The notes below the pieces were generated by a model, which was given only the letters and a program-made list of their open reading frames with translations, did not search any database and was not told the DNA's origin. A program made the position numbers and the translations under genes. This document shows, one piece after another, positions 18,456-26,315 of a stretch of 64,000 nt of DNA (positions are counted from its first letter, which is position 1; every line of letters begins with the position of its first letter). Source of the stretch: JAIBJN01 sp963838795 (lineage in GTDB: Bacteria > Actinomycetota > Thermoleophilia > Gaiellales > Gaiellaceae); contig CAWISL010000011.1 of assembly GCA_963838795.1 (NCBI GenBank), positions 310,001 through 374,000 of the forward strand, given 5' to 3'.

Positions 18456-19277
18456 CTGAGGCTCTGCACCTTTCGGGCAGGGGGCCGTGAGGCCCCGGGG
18501 CGGGTCGAAGGGGATCGGGTCGTCGAGATCGGCGCCCCCTCGCTCGCGGCCTGGCTCGAGTTCGGAGGCGAGGACGTCGGCGAGCACGCGCTCGCCGACG
18601 TGCGCCTCACGGCGCCCATTCCGCGCCCGCCTTCGATCCGCGACTTCTATGCGTTCGAGCGGCACGTCCAGAGCGCCCGTGCCCAGCGCGGCCTCGAGAT
18701 GGCACCGGAGTGGTACCAGCTTCCGGTCTTCTATTTCTCGAATCCGGCGGCGGTCGGCGGCCCGGAGGAGGAGATCTTCTTCCCGCCCGACAGCTCGGCG
18801 TGGGACTACGAGCTGGAGGCGGCGGCGGTCGTCGGGGCCGGCGGGACGATCGCCGGGTTCACGATCATGAACGACTGGTCGGCTCGCGATCTCCAGAAGA
18901 TGGAGATGGCGGTCGGCCTCGGGCCCGCCAAGGGCAAGGACTTCGCCACCAGCCTCGGCCCCGCGCTCGTGACCCCGGACGAGCTCGGCGACCTGCGGTT
19001 GGAGATGCTCGCTCGGGTCAACGGTGAGGAGCGCTCCCGCGGCAACATGGGCGACATCCACTGGCCGTGGGACGAGCTTGCCGCCCACGCGGCGCGGAAC
19101 ACCCGGCTCCTGGCCGGCGACGTTCTCGGCTCGGGCACCGTGGGGACCGGCTGCATCCTCGAGCACGGCGACGGCCGCTGGCTTCGGCCAGGCGACGTGG
19201 TCGAGCTCGAGATCGAGGGAATCGGCGTTCTTCGAAACATCGTCGGAGAAGCGGGCCAAGCCGGCACCGGCTCGTGA
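18456..19277 (+). CDS. fumarylacetoacetate hydrolase family protein (CTG start)
   Basis: A 273-residue FAH-fold hydrolase, probably fumarylacetoacetase given hpd and hmgA nearby. Metal-site and core motifs are DYELEAAAVVG, GFTIMNDWSARDLQ, GPAKGKDFATSLGP and GTVGTGCILEHG. The N-terminal domain LRLCTFRAGGREAPGRVEGD is typical of the family but is reachable only from CTG 18456; the first in-frame canonical codon, GTG 18600, would remove 48 residues. GAGGG lies 8 nt before the CTG. It would cleave fumarylacetoacetate to fumarate and acetoacetate. Confidence 0.88.
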   Translation: MRLCTFRAGGREAPGRVEGDRVVEIGAPSLAAWLEFGGEDVGEHALADVRLTAPIPRPPSIRDFYAFERHVQSARAQRGLEMAPEWYQLPVFYFSNPAAVGGPEEEIFFPPDSSAWDYELEAAAVVGAGGTIAGFTIMNDWSARDLQKMEMAVGLGPAKGKDFATSLGPALVTPDELGDLRLEMLARVNGEERSRGNMGDIHWPWDELAAHAARNTRLLAGDVLGSGTVGTGCILEHGDGRWLRPGDVVELEIEGIGVLRNIVGEAGQAGTGS

Positions 19278-19335
19278 CGCTTCCTACACGTTGCGCGCGC
19301 CACGCGTGCGTCGGACGTCGATAGCGTGAGCTCCG

Positions 19336-19352
19336 GGGGGCCTGTGGCCCCC
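19336..19352. terminator. GC hairpin between convergent FAH and lrp genes
   Basis: GGGGGCC-TGT-GGCCCCC forms a perfect 7-bp stem ending at the lrp stop codon. Confidence 0.5.
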
Positions 19353-19823
19353 TTAGGGGGCGTCCAGACGGAGGGGGCGCTCGAAGAGCGTCGAGAGCAC
19401 GATCTGCGTCTGGGTGCGGAGGACTCCCTTGTGCTCCCGCAGGCGCTCCAGCAGCTGCTCGAGGTGACGCGTGTCCGAGGCGCGAACGACCAGGACGGCG
19501 CTCGCCTCCCCGGCGACCGTGTAGGCGGCGGCAACCTCCGGATGGGCTTCGACGGCCCTGCGCACCTCGTCGGCGGCCATCGTGCCCTCGCAGTAGAGAG
19601 ACACGACGGCCTGCATCGACCAGCCGAACTGCTTCGGGTCGAGCACCGCCGTGTACCCGGTGATGACGCCGGCCGCCTCCAGCCGGTCGACGCGGCGCTT
19701 GACGGCCGGCGCGGACAGGCCGACCGTTTCGCCGACCTCCCGAAACGAGCGCCGCGCGCCTTCCCGAAGAAGCGCAACGATTCGCCGGTCGATGTCGTCC
19801 AGGAGAGGGGTCCGAGGGCTCAT
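19353..19823 (-). CDS. Lrp/AsnC-family transcriptional regulator
   Basis: A 156-residue protein: N-terminal winged helix-turn-helix (DIDRRIVALLREGARRSFRE to LSAPAVKRRVDRLEAAGVIT) and a C-terminal RAM ligand-binding domain (AVVSLYCEGTMAADEVRRAV, VAAAYTVAGEASAVLVVRAS). It is divergent from hpd across 77 nt and convergent with the FAH gene, so it is a good candidate regulator of the tyrosine/homogentisate genes, probably responding to an aromatic amino acid (inference). Confidence 0.93.
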   Translation of the reverse strand: MSPRTPLLDDIDRRIVALLREGARRSFREVGETVGLSAPAVKRRVDRLEAAGVITGYTAVLDPKQFGWSMQAVVSLYCEGTMAADEVRRAVEAHPEVAAAYTVAGEASAVLVVRASDTRHLEQLLERLREHKGVLRTQTQIVLSTLFERPLRLDAP

Positions 19824-19900
19824 GGCGCAACGAACAGAGATTGTGTCCGGCAGATCACGTCGACATCATTTCAGCAACGCCGGAGGAAGGAGCGAGCGCG

Positions 19901-21022
19901 ATGTCGACCCAGCTGGACGCCGAACGCGAGGGACAGGCAAACGACCCGATGCCGCTGCTCGGGCTCGACCACATCGAGCTCTGGGTCGGGAACGCGAAGC
20001 AGGCCGCCCACTACTTCGTCACCGCGTACGGGTTCCGCGAGGTCGCCTCGGCCGGGCTGGAGACCGGTGTCCGCGACCGCGCCTCCCGGGTCGTGCAGCA
20101 CGGGAACGTGCGCCTTGTCCTCACGGCGCCGCTCGTCGCCACGAGCCCCGTCGCCGCCCACGTCGCCGCCCACGGCGACGGCGTCCGCTCCCTCTCGATC
20201 GCGGTGCCCGACGCGACTGCCGCGTACCGGGTTGCGCTCGAGCGCGGTGCGACGGTGATCGAGGAGCCGGTCGAGCTTGCCGACGAGCAGGGCGTCGTCC
20301 GCCTCGCCTCCATCGCCACGTACGGCGAGACGATCCACACCTTCGTCGAGCGGGGCTCCTACGAGGGGGCCTTTCTTCCCGGTTTCGCGCCCGTCGACGA
20401 CGGCGAGGACCTGGGCCTCCTCACCGAGTTCGACCACGCGGTCGGGAACGTCGAGCTCGGACGGATGAACGAGTGGGTCTCCTTCTACGAGCGCGTGCTC
20501 GGGTTCACCGAGATGCTCCACTTCTCGGACGAGGAGATCTCGACCGAGTACTCGGCGCTCATGTCCAAGGTGGTCGCCGACGGTGAAGGACGGATCAAGT
20601 TCCCCATCAACGAGCCTGCCGAGGGGAAGCGGAAGTCCCAGGTGGACGAGTACCTCGAGTTCTACGGTGGCCCGGGCGTGCAGCACATCGCCGTGCAGAC
20701 ACCGGACATCGTCGAGGCGGTGGGCGCGCTCCGGGAGCGCGGCGTCCGCTTCCTCGCCACGCCGACGACGTACTACGACGACGTCGCTGAGCGGGTGGGA
20801 CCGATCGACGCGGACTACGGCGATCTCGCCCGGTTGGGTATCCTCGTCGACCGGGACGACGAGGGCTATTTGCTGCAGATCTTCACCAAGCCGATCGGCG
20901 ACCGGCCCACGGTCTTCTTCGAGCTGATCGAGCGGCACGGCTCCCGCGGCTTCGGCGCCGGCAACTTCAAGGCGCTCTTCGAGGCGCTCGAGCGCGAGCA
21001 GGAGCTCCGCGGGAATCTGTAG
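19901..21022 (+). CDS. hpd: 4-hydroxyphenylpyruvate dioxygenase
   Basis: A 373-residue two-domain VOC-fold Fe(II) enzyme converting 4-hydroxyphenylpyruvate to homogentisate. Expected iron ligands are visible: His in LTEFDHAVGNVELG, His in GVQHIAVQT and Glu in TVFFELIERHGSRGFGAGNF, followed by the family C-terminus FKALFEALE. ATG 19901 has GGAGGAAGGAG upstream. It is followed after 9 nt by hmgA, forming a tyrosine degradation operon. Confidence 0.96.
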   Translation: MSTQLDAEREGQANDPMPLLGLDHIELWVGNAKQAAHYFVTAYGFREVASAGLETGVRDRASRVVQHGNVRLVLTAPLVATSPVAAHVAAHGDGVRSLSIAVPDATAAYRVALERGATVIEEPVELADEQGVVRLASIATYGETIHTFVERGSYEGAFLPGFAPVDDGEDLGLLTEFDHAVGNVELGRMNEWVSFYERVLGFTEMLHFSDEEISTEYSALMSKVVADGEGRIKFPINEPAEGKRKSQVDEYLEFYGGPGVQHIAVQTPDIVEAVGALRERGVRFLATPTTYYDDVAERVGPIDADYGDLARLGILVDRDDEGYLLQIFTKPIGDRPTVFFELIERHGSRGFGAGNFKALFEALEREQELRGNL

Positions 21023-21031
21023 GCGCACGCC

Positions 21032-22234
21032 GTGTCCTCCTACGTCAGCCTCGGCCGCCTTCCGCGCAAGCGCCACATCCAGTTTCGGGAGAACGGGACG
21101 CTCCTGACCGAGGAGGTCATGGGCCTCGAGGGGTTCTCCGGGAACGAGTCGATCCTCTATCACCTCCACTCGCCTTGCCGCGTGCAGGAGGTGGCCGCGT
21201 TCGAGCCGATCCTCCGCGAGGAGTGGGTGCCCGACGGTCACGCCCACCGGCACCTGCGAACACACGAGGTCGAGCCCGGCGGCGATCCGATCGGTGGTCG
21301 GCGCCTGTTGATGTGGAACGACGACGTCGAGATCGAGCTCTGCCGCCCCACCGAGCCGATGGAGTTCTTCTACCGAAACGGCGAGGGCGACGAGGTCGTC
21401 TTCGTCCACGAGGGAAGCGGCACGCTCGAGACGATTTTCGGCGACCTGCCCTACAAGGAGGGCGACTACGTCGTCATTCCGCGCGGCACGACCTACCGCT
21501 TCTCGCCGGAGGGCGAGCAACGACACGTCGTCTTCACATCGCCGGGCCTGATCGAGATCCCGCGCCGCTACCGGAACGAGTACGGCCAGCTGCTCGAGCA
21601 CGCTCCCTACTACCACCGTGACCTGCACCCGCCGGTCGAGCTTCGGACGCACGCCGACCGCGGCGAGCACGTCGTCAAGCTGCGAATCAAGGACGGCTTC
21701 CAGACTTATGTCCTCGACTACCACCCCTTCGACGTCGTCGGATGGGACGGCTACGTCTACCCCTGGACGTTCAACATCAGGGACTTCGAGCCGATCACGG
21801 GCCGGATCCACATGCCGCCCCCGTCCCACCAGACCTTCCAGGGCCGCAATTTCGTGATCTGCTCGTTCTGCCCCCGCAAGCTCGACTTCGACCCCGAGGC
21901 GATCCCGATCCCGTACCACCACTCGAACCTGAACAGCGAGGAGATGATCTATTACGTGGACGGCAACTTCTCGTCGCGGAAGGGCATCGAGGTCGGGTCG
22001 GTCACCCTGCACCCGTCGGGAATCCCGCACGGCCCGCATCCTGGCCTGGCCGAGAAGTCGATCGGCATGACCGAGACGCACGAGTACGCCGTCATGTGCG
22101 ACACCTTCCATCCGCTTCGCCTCGGCGCGCTCGCGCGCGAGCTCGACGACCCGGCGTACGCGTACTCGTGGTTCGAAGCCGGCGAGGGGGAGACCGCGCA
22201 CCAGGATCCGGCTGGGGTGACTTCGCACCTTTGA
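21032..22234 (+). CDS. hmgA: homogentisate 1,2-dioxygenase
   Basis: A 400-residue cupin-type Fe(II) ring-cleaving dioxygenase producing maleylacetoacetate. Conserved segments are EFFYRNGEGDEVVFVHEGSG, GDYVVIPRGTTYR, NSEEMIYYVDGNF and the iron-site stretch HPSGIPHGPHPG, then MTETHEYAVMCDTFHPLRLG. The start is GTG 21032. The following phosphatase gene overlaps its stop by 4 nt (TTGA). No maleylacetoacetate isomerase gene is present in the window. Confidence 0.96.
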   Translation: MSSYVSLGRLPRKRHIQFRENGTLLTEEVMGLEGFSGNESILYHLHSPCRVQEVAAFEPILREEWVPDGHAHRHLRTHEVEPGGDPIGGRRLLMWNDDVEIELCRPTEPMEFFYRNGEGDEVVFVHEGSGTLETIFGDLPYKEGDYVVIPRGTTYRFSPEGEQRHVVFTSPGLIEIPRRYRNEYGQLLEHAPYYHRDLHPPVELRTHADRGEHVVKLRIKDGFQTYVLDYHPFDVVGWDGYVYPWTFNIRDFEPITGRIHMPPPSHQTFQGRNFVICSFCPRKLDFDPEAIPIPYHHSNLNSEEMIYYVDGNFSSRKGIEVGSVTLHPSGIPHGPHPGLAEKSIGMTETHEYAVMCDTFHPLRLGALARELDDPAYAYSWFEAGEGETAHQDPAGVTSHL

Positions 22235-22869
22235 GCGGTCGGACGCTGGTCGTCGACTTCGACGGCACGATCACCGAGCAGGACCTCCTCGACGAGATCG
22301 CGCTCACCTTCGGCGACGAAGACGTGTACAGGGAGGTCGACGAAGGGCTCGACGACCGTTCGCTGACGCTGAACGAGGTGATCCGACGCGAGTTCGAGCC
22401 TGTGCGCGCCCCGCTCGCGGAGGTCCGGGAGTGGGTGCTCGAGAACGTGCGCGTTCGCCCGGGCTTCCGGGAGGTCGTCGAGCTCGCGCGCGAGCGCGGC
22501 TGGCGCTTCGTCATCGTCTCCTCGGGCTTCCGCGAGCTGATCGAGCCCGTGCTCCTGCGCGAGGGCCTCGAGGGCATCGAGCTTCTCTCCAACAGGGTCG
22601 ACGCCGATCCTGACGGGTGGAAGGTGAGGTTTCGCGTCTCGGAGGAATGCGAGACCTGTGGGCAGCCCTGCAAGCGCTCGACCGCCGCGGCGCTCGCCGA
22701 CGGGACCGAGCTCGTCTACGTGGGCGACGGTTACTCCGACCGCTGTGCCGCCGAGTCGGCGGACCTCGTCTTCGCGCGTCGCGGCCTGGCGAGCTACCTC
22801 GAGGAGCAGGGTCTGCCGTTCGAGCGGTTCGAGGACTTTCATTCCATCGCTCGACGTCTCGCTTCCTGA
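22231..22869 (+). CDS. HAD-family phosphatase (MtnX/PSP-like)
   Basis: A 212-residue HAD-superfamily phosphatase with motif I LVVDFDGTITEQD, motif II VIVSSGF, a Lys-containing segment (CGQPCKRST) and motif IV VYVGDGYSDRCAAESAD. The CETCGQPCK pair is typical of MtnX-like phosphatases (2-hydroxy-3-keto-5-methylthiopentenyl-1-phosphate phosphatase), though no other methionine-salvage gene is nearby, so the substrate is open. It starts at TTG 22231 inside the hmgA stop. Confidence 0.86.
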   Translation: MSGRTLVVDFDGTITEQDLLDEIALTFGDEDVYREVDEGLDDRSLTLNEVIRREFEPVRAPLAEVREWVLENVRVRPGFREVVELARERGWRFVIVSSGFRELIEPVLLREGLEGIELLSNRVDADPDGWKVRFRVSEECETCGQPCKRSTAAALADGTELVYVGDGYSDRCAAESADLVFARRGLASYLEEQGLPFERFEDFHSIARRLAS

Positions 22870-23659
22870 GCCCTTCGACTTCGGGCTCTCGACCGAGCGC
22901 TACCGAGCGTTCGGCAGCGACCTGGCCAACCTCTGGCACGAAGGAGGCCTCCACCGCGTCCTGGACGGGCGCGAAGTGCGCATCGAGCAATGGCCGGGAG
23001 GCGTTCGCGTCGCGCCCGGCGAGCCCGAGCTGGCCGGGCCCGTGCGGCGCTACCTCGGCGAGCCCTTCGATCTCGACGCCTTCGCCGCTTTTGCCGCGAC
23101 GGATCAAGTCTTGGCGGAGATCGTCGCGACGCTGCGCGGTTTTCGCCCGCCGCTCGTTCCGGACCCGTTCGAGACCCTGGTCACGTCGATCACCGCCCAG
23201 CAGATCTCCCTCCGGGCCGCCTCGAGCATTCGCAACCGGCTGATCGAGGCGTTCGGCGAGCGGCACGAGGTCGCGTACGCGTTTCCGGCCCGGGAACGCC
23301 TGGCCGTCGCTCGGCCCGAGGAGATCGTGGCCGTCGGCTTCTCGCGGCGGAAGGCGGCCTACCTCGTCGGCCTCGCGAACGCCGATCTCGACCTCGAGGC
23401 GCTCGCCCTTCTTCCCGACGACGAGGTGAGGGCCGCACTCGTCGCGCTCCCGGGCATCGGCGAGTGGACCGCTGACTGGTTCCTGGCGCGACACCTCGGC
23501 CGCGGCGAGGCCTGGCCCTCCGGTGACCTCGCCCTGCGCAAGGCGGTGCTCCATTTCTACGGAGACGCCGCGGACGTGCGGGCAACCGGTGCGCGCTTTT
23601 CGCGCTTCGCGAATCTGGCGGCGCACTATCTCCTCGTCGGTCATAGGGTTCACGGCTGA
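22841..23659 (+). CDS. AlkA-type DNA-3-methyladenine glycosylase
   Basis: About 272 residues. It has an N-terminal domain PFDFGLSTERYRAFGSDLAN, then the HhH-GPD core: TSITAQQISLRAASSIRNRL, the hairpin LPGIGEWTADWFLARHLG, and the catalytic Asp in PSGDLALRKAVLHFYG. It removes alkylated purines in base excision repair. No canonical start lies between the HAD stop region and the domain start; ATT 22841 with GAGGA 5 nt upstream gives MPSLDVSLPEP and is the best choice. ATG 22658 would overlap the previous gene by 200 nt. Confidence 0.85.
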   Translation: MPSLDVSLPEPFDFGLSTERYRAFGSDLANLWHEGGLHRVLDGREVRIEQWPGGVRVAPGEPELAGPVRRYLGEPFDLDAFAAFAATDQVLAEIVATLRGFRPPLVPDPFETLVTSITAQQISLRAASSIRNRLIEAFGERHEVAYAFPARERLAVARPEEIVAVGFSRRKAAYLVGLANADLDLEALALLPDDEVRAALVALPGIGEWTADWFLARHLGRGEAWPSGDLALRKAVLHFYGDAADVRATGARFSRFANLAAHYLLVGHRVHG

Positions 23660-24429
23660 TGGCGTACGAGGCCCACGTCGAAGGGGCGCCCACCGAGGAG
23701 GTGGTGCGCGGCTTGATCGAGGAGGCCCACGCCTCCGGAGCGGACGTCGTCGAGATCGAGACCACCCACGAGGACGGGGACGCCTGGATCCGTGCCGGCT
23801 TCACGGAGACGGCCAGGGTGCTGCAGGCGCCCCTTGCCGCGCTGAAGCAGCACCTCGGGGCGCGGGCGCAGCGTTCGTTCGGCTCCATCCACGTGCAGAC
23901 CGACGACGTGGACAGCGTCGTCAGGGCCGTGCGCCAGTTCGTCCCGCGTCTTCCCGGTGGATCGACCGGGAGCGCCGTGCTTCCGCCGAGCGATGGCTGG
24001 ACATCTGCCTACGACGAGCTGACCGACCGGGAGCCGGAGATGCTCCGCCGCCTCGGCCGGGAGATCTCGGACCGGATGGGCGCGTTCGTCCTCACCATGG
24101 GCCTCGAGGAGGGGAGCGTCGTTCGCTACGTGGCGCTCGAGCGCGGCCGCGTCGTCGACGAGTACCTCTCGGTGCCGGAGCACTACGGGCCACTCCCGCC
24201 CGGGGAAGTGATCGCGCTCGGCGCCAATCCGCGGTTGATGGCCCGCCTCACCGGCGGCGACGCCGATGCCGTCCGGGCGATCGCGCAGACCGCGGCCTCC
24301 CCGGTCGAGCTGCCCCCGGCGCCCGAGCTGCTCGCGGAGCTCGCTCGCCTCTTCGGCGTCCCCCAGGCCGCCCACGGCTATGACGAGGCGGCCGGGCGGG
24401 AGGACGCGATCGTCATCCCCCGGGCGTAG
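23659..24429 (+). CDS. conserved protein of unknown function
   Basis: A 256-residue protein without signal or membrane segments. The N-terminal 70 residues (SGADVVEIETTHEDGDAWIR, AGFTETARVLQAPL) resemble the C-terminal part of a GNAT fold without a clear acetyl-CoA loop. The middle has SFGSIHVQTDDVDSVVRAV, and the C-terminal half VVRYVALERGRVVDEYLSVP followed by GEVIALGANPRLMARLTGG. No function is assigned. It overlaps the glycosylase stop (TGATG), so it is the last gene of that operon. Confidence 0.7.
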   Translation: MAYEAHVEGAPTEEVVRGLIEEAHASGADVVEIETTHEDGDAWIRAGFTETARVLQAPLAALKQHLGARAQRSFGSIHVQTDDVDSVVRAVRQFVPRLPGGSTGSAVLPPSDGWTSAYDELTDREPEMLRRLGREISDRMGAFVLTMGLEEGSVVRYVALERGRVVDEYLSVPEHYGPLPPGEVIALGANPRLMARLTGGDADAVRAIAQTAASPVELPPAPELLAELARLFGVPQAAHGYDEAAGREDAIVIPRA

Positions 24430-24474
24430 CCTCGCCCATCAGGGCCAGCCGCGTGGCCGTCCGACTAGTGGCGA

Positions 24475-24490
24475 CGCCGCCTCGGCGGCG
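24475..24490 (+). terminator. GC hairpin after the 256-residue gene
   Basis: CGCCGCC and GGCGGCG form a tight stem 45 nt past the stop, before the next promoter. There is no U-run. Confidence 0.35.
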
Positions 24491-24536
24491 ACTACCGGCG
24501 GGCCTCGCGGAGCGAGCCGGAGCGGCATCCGGTCGC

Positions 24537-24542
24537 TAGCAT
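24537..24542 (+). promoter_or_regulatory. -10 element (TAGCAT) of the alpha/beta hydrolase gene
   Basis: TAGCAT ends 7 nt before GTG 24550. Confidence 0.55.
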
Positions 24543-24549
24543 CGCAGCC

Positions 24550-25263
24550 GTGCCCAGGCCGACGATTCTCCTCCTGCACGCGTTCCCCTTCGATTCGAGA
24601 ATGTGGGACGGTGTCCGATCTGCGCTCGAGGACGCCGGCTTCGAGACGGCCGCCCCGAATCTGCCAGGAGCGGACCTGGAGCTCGGCTTTCCGGCCTGGG
24701 GCCGGCGGGTGCTCGGGATCGTCGAGGGCGATTTCGTGCCCGTCGGATCCTCTCTGGGCGGCTACCTGGCATTCGAGCTGTGGCGCCAGGCGGCGGAGCG
24801 GATCACCGCGATGGCCCTCGTCGGCACCCGGGCGACTCCGGACTCGCCCGAGCAGCGCGAGGCCCGCGAGGATTCGATCACCCTCCTGGGCGAGGCCGGG
24901 CGCGAGGCCTTCTGGGAGGAGCTCGCGCCGCGCATGTTCGCCTCCGGTACCGCTCCGGCTGTCGTCGCGGCTGCGCGAGAGATGGCCCTCGACCAGCCGA
25001 TCACCGCGCTCGTGACAGCGCAGGAGACCATCCGCGACCGTGTCGACTCGCGTCCCGCCCTGCCCACGATCAACGTGCCCGCCCTCGTCCTCGTCGGTGA
25101 CGAGGATCGGCTGACCCCGCCTTCCGACTCCGAGGCGATGGTCGCCGCTCTTCCCGATGCGCGCTTGTCGCGCCTTGCCGGCGCGGGCCACCTCGCCCCG
25201 CTCGAGCGGCCCGACCTCGTGGCAGGGCAGCTGGTCGAGTTTCTCGAGGAGGTGGCTCTCTGA
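24550..25263 (+). CDS. alpha/beta-hydrolase
   Basis: A 237-residue alpha/beta-hydrolase. It opens TILLLHAFPFDSRMWDGVR, has the nucleophile elbow VGSSLGGYLAFE near residue 66 (catalytic Ser), an acidic residue in ALVLVGDEDRLTPP and the catalytic His in AGAGHLAPLERPDLVA. The substrate is unknown. It overlaps the rhodanese start by 4 nt (CTGA). GTG 24550 is a leaderless-type start. Confidence 0.88.
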   Translation: MPRPTILLLHAFPFDSRMWDGVRSALEDAGFETAAPNLPGADLELGFPAWGRRVLGIVEGDFVPVGSSLGGYLAFELWRQAAERITAMALVGTRATPDSPEQREAREDSITLLGEAGREAFWEELAPRMFASGTAPAVVAAAREMALDQPITALVTAQETIRDRVDSRPALPTINVPALVLVGDEDRLTPPSDSEAMVAALPDARLSRLAGAGHLAPLERPDLVAGQLVEFLEEVAL

Positions 25264-25616
25264 CAGGCGACGAGCTGGCTCAGCTGCTCGAGGCGGGCGA
25301 GGTCGCGGTCCTCGACGTTCGCTCGTCCGAGGAGTTCGAGGGCCTGAGCGGGTATCCGTGCGATCCGTACCAAGGGCACATCCCCAGCGCGGTGCACCTG
25401 GACGTGAACGAGCTCTATGCCGCGGGCGGTGATCCCGCCGCGGTCCGGCGGTACCTGGCCGAGCGCGGGATCTCAGAGGGTCGGCGCATCGTCGCCTATT
25501 GCCACTCGGGGCAGCGCTCGGAGCTGGCTGCGGCGCTCCTGCGAGCCGCCGGCGTCGATGCCGTCAACTACGCGGGCTCGTGGCACGAATGGTCGCGCCG
25601 CGTGGCTCCCGGCTAG
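25260..25616 (+). CDS. rhodanese-like sulfurtransferase (CTG start)
   Basis: A 118-residue single rhodanese domain. VAVLDVRSSEEFEGL, GHIPSAVHLDVNEL and the active-site loop IVAYCHSGQRSELAA, with its catalytic Cys, are clear. The conserved N-terminus requires CTG 25260, which overlaps the hydrolase stop as CTGA and has AGGAGGTGG immediately upstream; the first in-frame ATG (25392) would cut off half of the domain. It transfers sulfane sulfur to an unknown acceptor. Confidence 0.87.
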   Translation: MTGDELAQLLEAGEVAVLDVRSSEEFEGLSGYPCDPYQGHIPSAVHLDVNELYAAGGDPAAVRRYLAERGISEGRRIVAYCHSGQRSELAAALLRAAGVDAVNYAGSWHEWSRRVAPG

Positions 25617-26310
25617 CGTCCTCGGCCACCGCCAGGAAGCGCCCGCACAACTCCCGTCCAAACGCGTTCCACCCGTCGATCCGCTCCTCCATCTCCGCCG
25701 TCAGCCGCTCGACGTCGAGAGTCCCGTCTTCCTGCGGGTCATAGGCATGCAGCCAGTCGAGCACGCTCGCGCGCGTGACTTCGGCATGGAACTGGATCGC
25801 CCACGCGCGCGTCCCGGCCCGAAAGGCCTGCAGGCACCGTTCGCTCCGGGCGAGGGCCACCGCGCCCTCCGGCAGCTCGAAGCTGTACAGGTGCCACTGG
25901 AAGGCGGGAAAGCGCTCGGGCAGGCTTCCGAAGACCGGGTCGGATCCGGCCTCAGGAGTGAGCTCGACCTCGGGCCAGCCGATCTCCGGGCTGGGCATGC
26001 GACGGACCTGCCCCTCGAGGGCCTTGGCGACGAGCTGCGCGCCGAGGCACACTCCCATGAGCGGCACCTCGTCGCTGACGAGCCGTTGGAGGAGTAGCCG
26101 CTCGTCATGGAGCCAGCCGTGCTCGCCTTCCTGGTCGACGTGCATCGCGCCGCCGAAGACGAGCACCGCTCCGTAGTCCTCGACGGGCTTCGGTGGTCCG
26201 GGCTCGGTCGAGATCACCCACTCGTCGAGCGCGTGCCCGCGGTCGGCCACGGCATCGGCGAAGACACCCGCGGCGGCGTCGGCCTGATGGACGATGGAGA
26301 GGACGCGCAC
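25564..26310 (-). CDS. class I glutamine amidotransferase domain protein
   Basis: A 248-residue GATase-1 protein. The nucleophile elbow is PLMGVCLGAQLVAKALEG, with the catalytic His in WAIQFHAEVTRASVLDWL. It resembles the standalone GMP-synthase-like amidotransferases, not the TrpG/PabA type. The target is unknown. GTG 26310 follows TAGGCT by 7 nt. The C-terminus overlaps the convergent rhodanese gene by 53 nt, which is long for this window, so its last 15 or so residues may be non-conserved. Confidence 0.87.
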   Translation of the reverse strand: MRVLSIVHQADAAAGVFADAVADRGHALDEWVISTEPGPPKPVEDYGAVLVFGGAMHVDQEGEHGWLHDERLLLQRLVSDEVPLMGVCLGAQLVAKALEGQVRRMPSPEIGWPEVELTPEAGSDPVFGSLPERFPAFQWHLYSFELPEGAVALARSERCLQAFRAGTRAWAIQFHAEVTRASVLDWLHAYDPQEDGTLDVERLTAEMEERIDGWNAFGRELCGRFLAVAEDASREPRGATIRATSPRS

Positions 26311-26315
26311 CGTCC

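Noticed and set aside
19871..22228. Very long antisense reading frame (785 codons) opposite hpd and hmgA
   Set aside because: At this GC content antisense frames of real genes stay open; the translation is rich in Arg, Val, Asp and Leu repeats without domains, while both sense frames are textbook enzymes.
25564..26310. Amidotransferase as PabA partner for pabB
   Set aside because: The nucleophile region GVCLGAQLV and overall length fit GMP-synthase-like standalone amidotransferases, and it has its own promoter and lies at the far end of the pab operon.
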